Origin: Candidatus Melainabacteria bacterium GWA2_34_9
GTDB taxonomy: Bacteria > Cyanobacteriota > Vampirovibrionia > Gastranaerophilales > UBA9971
Assembly (NCBI GenBank): GCA_001784535.1
Contig: MFRJ01000009.1
Coordinates: 1 to 5,184, forward strand
DNA: 5,184 nucleotides
Direction: 5' to 3'
Made by a program: the position numbers and the translations under genes. Positions 1 through 5,184 of the stretch are shown one piece after another (position 1 is the stretch's first letter; each line of letters begins with the position of its first letter). The notes under the pieces were generated by a model. It made no database searches and was not told the DNA's origin. It saw only the letters and a list, made by a program, of their open reading frames with translations.

Positions 1-1238
1 AGAAGTTCAACGGGGTGATAAATTGGTATTGATGAGTTTTTTTCTATTAATCCCTGCGAAAGACCTATTTTGCATCCTGCACAACTTGTGCAAACAATAT
101 CTGCTTTTGTATTAAGAATATTTTGAGCTTTTTCTGATGAAATTGCTTTTGATATTTCAGGCTGAGAAATACAAAAAGTTCCTGCTGCCCCGCAGCATAC
201 ATCAGCATCTTTCATTTCTTTAAAATCTATTCCCTGTATTTGTTTAATGATTTTTCTGGGTTCTTCAAATACGTTTTGGAATCTTTTTAAATGACAAGGA
301 TCGTGATAAGTAATTTTTTTGCTGATTTTGCTGTTTTCAGGGATATAAATTTCTCTTTCAACAAGGAATTTATTGATATTTATTGTTTTTCCGGCAAGTA
401 TTTTGGCTTTTTCTTTAAGTTTTCCTTCTGTGAAGTCAGGATAAAATTCCCAGACGGAGCCGCATGACGCACAATCAGTAATTATATAATCAACATCATC
501 AGGAATTTGTTTTAAATTGTTTTCTGCAAGCTGAGAAAAACTTTCAAAATCTCCTGAACTTCTTGCCGCTATTCCGCAGCAGGTGAAATTTTTAGGAATA
601 TTTACACTGAAACCGTTTTTTTCTAGCACTATTAAGACAGCATTTTTAATGCTAGAGTTTACATAGTTGTTTATGCAACCCGAAAAATAAACGATATTAA
701 GCTCTGATTGCGGCTTTACAGGTTTCAGTTTTTTGTATTTAGTGTTTTCTTTGAGCTGTGAGTTAAATAAAGTTAAGTATTTTCCAAGATTACCTGTAAC
801 TTTCGAAATTAAATCAGTTATATTATTTATTCCCAAAGTTTTATAAATATCCAAACCAATTTTAAGCAGGCTTAACCTGAAATTCGACTTGAAATTAGCG
901 AGTATAAACTTTTTAATAAAGCCAATTCCGTTGATTTTTGAACTCTCATGTCTTGCTGCTGCTATGATTTCTTCAGCTGAAATTCCGCTCGGACAAAAGT
1001 CATAACAAGCTTTGCAGCCCAGACAAAGTTCGAGGTTTTTAGCAATTTTTTTGTTAAATTTTAATTTTCCGTTGATTATGCCGTTTAAAAGAGTAAATTT
1101 GCCCCTTGAAACAGTTGTTTCTCGTCCTGTTGCTTTGTAAACAGGACAAACTGACTGGCACAAACCGCATTTTGTACATTTATAAACATCTTCAGCGTAG
1201 TCATTCAAGTTTTTAAATTTGGTTTTCTCTTCATTCAT
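1..1238 (-). CDS. glcF: GlcF-type (Fe-S)-binding oxidase subunit with two CCG domains (3' end cut by window edge)
   Basis: Electron-transfer subunit of a 2-hydroxyacid oxidase. It is predicted to take electrons from the FAD subunit encoded just upstream and pass them to the respiratory chain at the membrane face. Translating the minus strand from the ATG at 1238 gives 412 full codons without a stop; the visible end reads HPVEL, and the family usually ends soon after this, so little is missing. Seen: two [4Fe-4S] motifs, CTKCGLCQSVCP (residues 21-32) and CLGCKACYDFCP (72-83). Two complete cysteine-rich CCG domains follow: C188-x31-C220C221-x34-C256-x2-C259, and C315-x32-C348C349-x33-C383-x2-C386. 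These spacings match the known CX31-38CCX33-34CX2C pattern. The start overlaps the end of the upstream oxidase gene by 8 bases and has no clear Shine-Dalgarno, so translational coupling is likely. Family assignment is firm. Substrate (glycolate, D-lactate or another 2-hydroxy acid) cannot be told from sequence. Confidence 0.93.
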   Translation of the reverse strand, partial: MNEEKTKFKNLNDYAEDVYKCTKCGLCQSVCPVYKATGRETTVSRGKFTLLNGIINGKLKFNKKIAKNLELCLGCKACYDFCPSGISAEEIIAAARHESSKINGIGFIKKFILANFKSNFRLSLLKIGLDIYKTLGINNITDLISKVTGNLGKYLTLFNSQLKENTKYKKLKPVKPQSELNIVYFSGCINNYVNSSIKNAVLIVLEKNGFSVNIPKNFTCCGIAARSSGDFESFSQLAENNLKQIPDDVDYIITDCASCGSVWEFYPDFTEGKLKEKAKILAGKTININKFLVEREIYIPENSKISKKITYHDPCHLKRFQNVFEEPRKIIKQIQGIDFKEMKDADVCCGAAGTFCISQPEISKAISSEKAQNILNTKADIVCTSCAGCKIGLSQGLIEKNSSIPIYHPVEL

Positions 1239-2637
1239 GGAAAATTTTACCGGGGTTTAAAATATTTTTAGGATCAAAAAGTTTCTTAATCTCTTTCATA
1301 TACTTGATAGAATTCTCATCAAGAGCTTTTCTCATAAAGCCTGATTTCAACATGCCGATTCCATGTTCACCTGATAAAGAACCGCCAAGTTCTATTGCTG
1401 TGTCAAAAAGTTCTTCGGCAGCTTTTTCAAAGTTTTCCGCTTCTTCTTTATTTCTTAAATCAAGTGAAACATTTGGATGAATATTACCATCACCTGCATG
1501 TCCCATAATACAAACTGTTAAATTGTATTTATCAAATATTTTTCTGGTTTTAGAGATAAATTCAGGGATTTTATCTCTGGGAACAACAGCATCTTCCGTT
1601 AAAACATTTGGTCTTAACCTCGCTACTGCTCCAAAAGCTGATCTTCTGGCAAACCACAGCTCATCTGCTTCCTTTTGATTTTGAGAAACTCGTATGTTTT
1701 TAGCCCCAAATTTATTGCAAATATCAATTATTTGTTGGGTTTGAACTGCTACAGATTCTTTAAAACCGTCAACTTCAAGCACTAAAACAGCTTCCATGTC
1801 TGTAGGAAGGCCAACATGATGAAAGTTTTCTATTGTTACCATTGTGTTTTTATCCATAATGTCGAGAGTAGCAGGTGTAATTTTTGCGGATATTATACCT
1901 GTAATAGCTTCCGCGGCCTGATCTATAGATTCAAAATATGCAAGCATAACCTGCTGCTCTTCGGGTTTTGGAACAAGTTTTAATGTAGCTTCAACAACAA
2001 TACCAAGTGTTCCTTCAGAACCTACTATAAGTTGTGTCAAATTATAGCCTGTAACGTTTTTAACGGTTGTCCCACCCGTTTTTAAAAGAGTTCCGTCAGC
2101 AAGTATAACTTCAAGTCCGAGGACATAATCTTTTGTAGTTCCGTATTTAAACCCTCGAGGACCTCCCGAAGACTGGGCAATACTTCCGCCAATAGTGGAA
2201 ACCTTTAGGCTGGCAGGATCAGGCGGATAAAAAAGTCCGAGATCAGAAACTTCCTGCTGAAGATTTCCTACAACAACTCCCGGTTGGACAGTACAGATAA
2301 GATTATTTTTATCTATGTTTAGAATTTTGTTCATTTTGGATAAATGTAGAATTATTCCACCTTTTAAAGGGATACATCCACCCACAAGATTTGTTCCTGA
2401 GGCTCTTGGAACTATCGGAATATTATTTTCATTGGCAATTCTTACAATCTGACAAATTTGTTCTTTGTTTTCCGGCAAAACTACAACATCAGGCAAATAT
2501 AATGCTTCTCCTATTGCCGTAGCATCGTAAGCATAACAATATCTGTCCTCGTAATCAGTTAATACATTTGGATTTCCAAGAATTGATTTAAGTGAATTTA
2601 TAATTTTATCGTTTATATTTGTTTTAAATTCCGACAC
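1231..2637 (-). CDS. glcD: FAD-linked 2-hydroxyacid oxidase/dehydrogenase, GlcD type
   Basis: Flavoprotein predicted to oxidise a 2-hydroxy acid such as glycolate or D-lactate to the 2-oxo acid. The protein has 468 residues, slightly shorter than E. coli GlcD. The N-terminal FAD-binding domain of the PCMH/VAO type covers about 45-222 and shows PRASGTNLVGG (77-87), PPDPAS (138-143), GGSIAQSSGGP (150-160) and TGYNLTQLIVGSEGTLG (196-212). The C-terminal FAD-oxidase domain covers about 225-466 and shows EDAVVPRDKIP (348-358), the metal/substrate-site type GHAGDGNIHPN (379-389), SGEHGIG (422-428) and the closing FDPKNILNPGKIF (454-466). The start is GTG: an in-frame TAA lies at 2641-2643 just upstream, the next in-frame ATG is about 100 codons in, beyond the flavin loop, and TAAGG sits 8 bases upstream. 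It is first in an operon with glcF. No GlcE-like second flavin subunit lies between them. D-lactate dehydrogenase is an equal alternative. Confidence 0.93.
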   Translation of the reverse strand: MSEFKTNINDKIINSLKSILGNPNVLTDYEDRYCYAYDATAIGEALYLPDVVVLPENKEQICQIVRIANENNIPIVPRASGTNLVGGCIPLKGGIILHLSKMNKILNIDKNNLICTVQPGVVVGNLQQEVSDLGLFYPPDPASLKVSTIGGSIAQSSGGPRGFKYGTTKDYVLGLEVILADGTLLKTGGTTVKNVTGYNLTQLIVGSEGTLGIVVEATLKLVPKPEEQQVMLAYFESIDQAAEAITGIISAKITPATLDIMDKNTMVTIENFHHVGLPTDMEAVLVLEVDGFKESVAVQTQQIIDICNKFGAKNIRVSQNQKEADELWFARRSAFGAVARLRPNVLTEDAVVPRDKIPEFISKTRKIFDKYNLTVCIMGHAGDGNIHPNVSLDLRNKEEAENFEKAAEELFDTAIELGGSLSGEHGIGMLKSGFMRKALDENSIKYMKEIKKLFDPKNILNPGKIFHE

Positions 2638-2645
2638 TTTTTAAG

Positions 2646-2650
2646 CCTTA
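2646..2650 (-). promoter_or_regulatory. Ribosome binding site of the GlcD-type oxidase gene
   Basis: The minus strand reads TAAGG with 8 bases before the GTG at 2637. This supports the GTG start. A stronger match, AAAGGA around 2663-2668, is about 25 bases from the start and too far away to serve it. Confidence 0.6.
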
Positions 2651-2677
2651 TTATTGATATTTTCCTTTAACAACATC

Positions 2678-2686
2678 ATTTTAGCA
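2678..2686 (-). promoter_or_regulatory. Probable extended -10 promoter for the glcD-glcF operon
   Basis: On the minus strand positions 2686 to 2678 read TGCTAAAAT, a TGN extension plus a TAAAAT -10 hexamer. No good -35 lies 16-18 bases upstream, which extended -10 promoters can tolerate. Transcription would begin near 2671 and leave a leader of about 34 bases. A competing -10, TATGAT at 2705-2700, has only an AAATTT-like -35. A/T-rich DNA gives such matches by chance. Confidence 0.45.
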
Positions 2687-2714
2687 CTTCATATAAAAAA
2701 TCATATTTTTTGTT

Positions 2715-2736
2715 TATTTACAAAATTTTGAAAATA
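2715..2736. promoter_or_regulatory. 22-bp imperfect palindrome, candidate operator
   Basis: The centre at 2721-2730 is the perfect palindrome CAAAATTTTG. It extends to 2715-2736 with ten of eleven symmetric pairs matching; only 2720/2731 (A/A) fails. It covers the -35 hexamer of the rightward promoter and lies upstream of the leftward promoter, a suitable place for a dimeric repressor acting on the plus-strand gene. This is inferred from position and symmetry only; no regulator is identified, and the high A+T content raises the chance of coincidence. Confidence 0.35.
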
Positions 2737-2756
2737 GGGAAGAATTGAAATAATAT
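2728..2756 (+). promoter_or_regulatory. Sigma70-type promoter of the exported-protein gene
   Basis: The -35 TTGAAA (2728-2733) and the -10 TAATAT (2751-2756) are separated by 17 bases, the optimal spacing, each with one mismatch to consensus. The predicted start near 2763 gives a leader of about 35 bases that includes the ribosome binding site. It is the best promoter-like sequence in the window and is oriented correctly for the gene starting at 2798. Confidence 0.7.
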
Positions 2757-2783
2757 GGGTTTAAGGGTAAAAGGAAATAAGAA

Positions 2784-2789
2784 AGAAGG
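2784..2789 (+). promoter_or_regulatory. Ribosome binding site of the exported-protein gene
   Basis: AGAAGG lies 8 bases before the GTG at 2798. It supports that start, which in turn gives a well-formed signal peptide. Confidence 0.7.
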
Positions 2790-2797
2790 TATTAGGC

Positions 2798-3532
2798 GTG
2801 AAATTCAATAAATTTGCTTCATTATTTTTAACTTTGTCAGTTTTAGGAAATTTTGCTTTGCCGGCTGTGGCTGCCGATGAAATTATGGTGCTTCCGCCTG
2901 TTGGTGATGGAATGAACCAGAATCAAAATTATTCACCTTATGTAAATAACTATAGTACACCTGTTTTAAAAGGCACAGTGACAACAGTTCCGGTGGGAAC
3001 AAAATTCGAAATTATTACAAATTCTGAAATAACAACAAAGAAAAACCATGTAGGAGAAATTTTTACTGCTACGCTTAATCAGCCTATTTCTATGGGTAGT
3101 GATATAGTTGTTCCTGCAGGAAGCGAAGTTTTTGGACAGGTTACATATAGCGAAGATGCTGGAAGAGTTGGCAGAAACGCTATTATGGAAATAAAATTCA
3201 CCAGCGTTAAGCCTCCTTATGGACATAAAATTCCTATGATGGGTAAAATCGTCACAAAAGACAATACAGGTGTGTTAAGAGGCGGTTCTTTAAAACAACA
3301 GCTGGTTAAAAATGTTTCTTCTGTTGCTGTAACGACTGTAGGTGGATTAGCAGTAGGAACAGGAATCGGGGCAATTGCCAGCGAAGCTGGAATAGGCGCT
3401 GCTGTTGGTTCTATTACCGGCGGTGTTGTCGGTTTAGGCTATATAATTATCAGAAAAGGTCGCGAAGTTAATATGCCTATAGGCACAAAAATGGTTATAA
3501 TACTTGAACAGCCTTTAACCGTCGGACAATAA
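2798..3532 (+). CDS. Exported protein with glycine-zipper segment, function unknown
   Basis: I do not recognise a named family; the protein has 244 residues. Residues 1-25 form a signal peptide: Lys2 and Lys5, a hydrophobic core at about 9-22, and a likely signal peptidase I site AVA|A after residue 25. The mature protein should lie in the periplasm, cell wall or outer envelope. After a short N/Q/Y/P-rich linker (about 33-55), a beta-rich region carries VPVGTKFEI (64-72) and VPAGSEVFGQV (105-115); MPIGTKMVIIL (226-236) repeats the motif near the C terminus. Between them, residues 182-215 are rich in Gly and Ala with small residues spaced as in glycine zippers and could insert in a membrane or oligomerise. 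The layout resembles envelope proteins with repeated PAGT-type beta motifs, but that is a resemblance only. The GTG start is supported by AGAAGG and by the signal peptide. It is monocistronic, with its own promoter and a hairpin after it. Confidence 0.85.
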   Translation: MKFNKFASLFLTLSVLGNFALPAVAADEIMVLPPVGDGMNQNQNYSPYVNNYSTPVLKGTVTTVPVGTKFEIITNSEITTKKNHVGEIFTATLNQPISMGSDIVVPAGSEVFGQVTYSEDAGRVGRNAIMEIKFTSVKPPYGHKIPMMGKIVTKDNTGVLRGGSLKQQLVKNVSSVAVTTVGGLAVGTGIGAIASEAGIGAAVGSITGGVVGLGYIIIRKGREVNMPIGTKMVIILEQPLTVGQ

Positions 3533-3547
3533 AAATAATTTTTATAA

Positions 3548-3575
3548 AAGAGGAGAGTCTTTTGACTCTCCTCTT
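3548..3575 (-). terminator. Hairpin terminator between convergent genes, best fit for the minus-strand operon
   Basis: A perfect 12-bp stem, AAGAGGAGAGTC with GACTCTCCTCTT, encloses a TTTT loop (3560-3563). Read on the minus strand, the stem is followed by a T-rich though interrupted tail (TTATAAAAATTATTTTT), so it works best for the lipB transcript. On the plus strand the downstream sequence is poor in T, so termination of the exported-protein gene would depend more on the stem alone. The last two bases of the stem belong to the lipB stop codon (3574-3576). Confidence 0.8.
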
Positions 3576-4176
3576 AGAATATCTTATAAAATTCCTTTAT
3601 CATCAAATCTTGAACATGATTAAGAAAAATTTCTTGATTTTTTAAAGCTTTTACAGAAGTCATGATGTCAGAGCTTAATCCACAGGGGTTTATACTGGAA
3701 AACCCTTCCATTTTATTATTAACATTAAGAGCAAATCCATGCATGGTTATTCCTTTTTTAATCCCAATACCGATAGAAGCAATTTTTTTATCGCCAACCC
3801 ATACACCGACTAAATCAGGATGTTTTCCGGCTTCAATATCAAGTTTTGAAAGCGTGTTTATAATTAAGTTTTCAATCTTGCCTAAATAAGCTTTTACGCT
3901 AAGTTTTTTGGCTTTTAAATCAAGAATAATATAGCCTACAAGCTGCCCCGGTTCGTGATAAGTTAAATCCCCGCCGCGGTTCGTCATCACAACAGGAATG
4001 TTTTTATCAAGAATATTAGTTTCTTTTGAACCTTTTCCACGCGTAAAAACAGCGTCATGCTCACAAAGAAGAAAATAATTCTCTTTTGAACCATTAAGTT
4101 TTTCGTCCACAAGCGAAAGCTGGTATTCATAAGCTTCCTGATAGGAGATTTTACCAAGTTTTTTTATTTGCCACAT
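3574..4176 (-). CDS. lipB: Octanoyl-[acyl-carrier-protein]:protein N-octanoyltransferase (lipoate biosynthesis)
   Basis: Cytoplasmic enzyme that transfers octanoyl from acyl carrier protein to a lysine of lipoyl domains (2-oxoacid dehydrogenase E2 subunits, glycine cleavage H protein); LipA then inserts sulfur. The protein has 200 residues, at the short end of the family but complete. Seen: RGGDLTYHEPGQLVGY (67-82), KIASIGIGI with the conserved active-site Lys131, TMHGFALNV (144-152) and the catalytic thiol Cys165 in NPCGL. Residue 75 is Glu where many LipB proteins have Gly (TYHGPGQ); this site varies across the family, so activity is still expected. The ATG at 4176 shares its A with the TAA of the upstream aminotransferase gene (TAATG), and no clear Shine-Dalgarno is seen, which points to translational coupling. 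No lipA is visible in the window. Confidence 0.96.
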   Translation of the reverse strand: MWQIKKLGKISYQEAYEYQLSLVDEKLNGSKENYFLLCEHDAVFTRGKGSKETNILDKNIPVVMTNRGGDLTYHEPGQLVGYIILDLKAKKLSVKAYLGKIENLIINTLSKLDIEAGKHPDLVGVWVGDKKIASIGIGIKKGITMHGFALNVNNKMEGFSSINPCGLSSDIMTSVKALKNQEIFLNHVQDLMIKEFYKIF

Positions 4177-5184
4177 TATGCTTTAGCAGAAAGCTCAATA
4201 AGACTTGATTTGACTGCTTCAGCTACTTGTCTTTGCTGTTCTCTGGTAATTTCAGGGAACATCGGCAAAGAAAGCACCTGTGTTGTGCATTTTTCTGTGT
4301 TAGGCAGCAATCCTTCGGTGAATCCAAAATTCTTATAAGCTGCCTGTAAATGTATCGGTACAGGGTAATAAATCATTGCCATGACGCCTTTTTGTCTTAA
4401 TGAATCCACAAGCTGATCTCTTACAGGGGCTTTTATGGTGTATTGATGATAAACACAATAAGCATCTTCAATCTCTTTAGGTGTTTGAATTTCCTCAACA
4501 TCTTTAAACAGTTCGTTATAATAATAGGCAACTTCTCTTCTTTTTGAGTTCCATTTGTCAATATGAGGGAATTTTACGTTAAGAATAGCGGCATGAATCT
4601 CGTCAAGACGGCTGTTTAAACCGACTTCATCGTGATAATATCTGACTTTGCTTCCATGATTTCTTAAAGAAGTCATTCTTTCAGCCAAATAATCGCTATT
4701 TGTCGTAACCATTCCGCCATCACCAAAAGTTCCAAGGTTTTTGGTCGGGAAAAAACTAAAACATCCTATATCGCCGAGTGAACCGACTTTTTTGCCTTTA
4801 TATGTTGCACCTATTGCCTGAGCACAATCTTCTACTACATAAAGATTGTATTTTTTTGCAATTTCAAGGATAGGTGTCATATCAACAGGCTGTCCGTAAA
4901 GATGAACAGGCATTATTGCTTTTGTTTTCGACGTGATTTTCTTTTCAAGTTCTTTAGGATCAAAATTAAAGGTGTCGGGGTTTATATCCACAAAAACAGG
5001 GGTTGCTCCAACATAGCTTATAGCTTCTACTGTTGCTATGAAAGTAAAAGAAACTGTAATGACTTCATCGCCGGAGCCTATATCAAGTGCTCTGAGTGCA
5101 AGATGAAGTGCGTCAGTGCCTGAAGCTACTCCGAGTGCATGGCTTACACCATTATATTTAGCAAAATCTTTTTCAAGTTTTTTA
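4176..5184 (-). CDS. DegT/DnrJ/EryC1/StrS-family sugar aminotransferase (5' end cut by window edge)
   Basis: PLP-dependent aminotransferase (fold type I) predicted to convert a nucleotide-linked keto sugar to an amino sugar for surface polysaccharide or a glycoconjugate. The frame is open from the right edge, giving 335 visible residues; about 25-35 N-terminal residues should lie outside. A GTG at 4991 is internal: the family sequence continues upstream through HALGVASGTDALHLALRAL and GDEVITVSFTFIATVEAI. Other motifs in order: VDINPDTFNFDP, PVHLYGQ, VEDCAQAIGA with the PLP-pyridine Asp at 4827-4829, SFFPTKNLGTFGDGG with the Schiff-base Lys at 4740-4742, RNHG, GLNSRLDEIHAAIL and YYPVPIHLQ. All key residues are present. 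It looks closest to the FdtB/QdtB/EryC1 type acting on dTDP-3-keto-6-deoxy sugars, but substrate is not settled. The stop overlaps the lipB start by one base. Confidence 0.93.
   Translation of the reverse strand, partial: KKLEKDFAKYNGVSHALGVASGTDALHLALRALDIGSGDEVITVSFTFIATVEAISYVGATPVFVDINPDTFNFDPKELEKKITSKTKAIMPVHLYGQPVDMTPILEIAKKYNLYVVEDCAQAIGATYKGKKVGSLGDIGCFSFFPTKNLGTFGDGGMVTTNSDYLAERMTSLRNHGSKVRYYHDEVGLNSRLDEIHAAILNVKFPHIDKWNSKRREVAYYYNELFKDVEEIQTPKEIEDAYCVYHQYTIKAPVRDQLVDSLRQKGVMAMIYYPVPIHLQAAYKNFGFTEGLLPNTEKCTTQVLSLPMFPEITREQQRQVAEAVKSSLIELSAKA

Noticed and set aside
2695..2711. A/T-only inverted repeat (AAAAAAT, 3-base gap, ATTTTTT)
   Set aside because: The stem is all A-T pairs and weak, and has no tail fitting a terminator. 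It is more likely simple A-tract DNA within the promoter region.
2966..3226. 86-codon open frame on the minus strand inside the exported-protein gene
   Set aside because: It lies wholly antisense to a gene with a signal peptide, ribosome binding site and promoter. Its translation is Cys/Asn/His-rich with no domain-like pattern.
3662..3889. 75-codon open frame on the plus strand inside lipB
   Set aside because: It is antisense to strongly conserved lipB motifs, including the catalytic Cys region, and has no convincing ribosome binding site.
4989..4991. GTG as start of the aminotransferase
   Set aside because: The same frame stays open to the window edge and encodes typical family motifs such as the SGTDALHLAL region, so this codon is an internal Val.
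4902..5123. 73-codon open frame on the plus strand inside the aminotransferase gene
   Set aside because: It is antisense to conserved DegT-family motifs, and its translation is low-complexity and Cys-rich.
1..5184. Search for CRISPR repeats, tRNA or rRNA genes, insertion sequences, phage genes or a defence system
   Set aside because: Nearly all the sequence is explained by five ordinary genes. No regularly spaced repeats, terminal inverted repeats, transposase or integrase motifs, or tRNA-like cloverleaf were seen by eye.

Overview
The window is A+T-rich bacterial DNA, roughly one third G+C by eye. It is densely packed with genes and uses the standard code (TGA as stop, TGG as Trp). The organism cannot be named from the sequence. 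A low-G+C bacterium with lipoate-dependent metabolism, an exporting envelope and nucleotide-sugar chemistry fits. A non-photosynthetic cyanobacterial relative (Melainabacteria/Gastranaerophilales type) is my guess, held with low confidence.

Layout: (1) Positions 1-2637, minus strand, hold a two-gene operon. It encodes a GlcD-type FAD-linked oxidase (complete, GTG start at 2637) and then a GlcF-type iron-sulfur/CCG-domain protein that overlaps it by 8 bases and runs off the left edge. (2) Positions 2638-2797 are a divergent intergenic region with a good sigma70-type promoter to the right, a probable extended -10 promoter to the left, and an imperfect palindrome over the rightward -35. (3) Positions 2798-3532, plus strand, encode an exported protein of unrecognised function with a glycine-zipper segment and three recurring P-x-G-[TS] motifs. 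(4) Positions 3533-3573 are a short convergent gap with a perfect 12-bp hairpin. (5) Positions 3574-5184, minus strand, hold a DegT/DnrJ/EryC1-family sugar aminotransferase that enters from the right edge, joined through a TAATG stop/start to a complete lipB (octanoyltransferase).

Function: the GlcD/GlcF pair should oxidise a 2-hydroxy acid (glycolate, D-lactate or similar) and pass electrons from FAD through Fe-S centres. LipB moves octanoyl groups to lipoyl domains of 2-oxoacid dehydrogenases or the glycine cleavage H protein. The aminotransferase makes an amino sugar, probably for a surface polysaccharide. Apart from the convergent and divergent arrangement, nothing ties the three units together. 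I see no RNA gene, mobile element, CRISPR array or defence system, and no convincing new multi-gene system. The least explained items are the exported protein and the palindrome in front of it.
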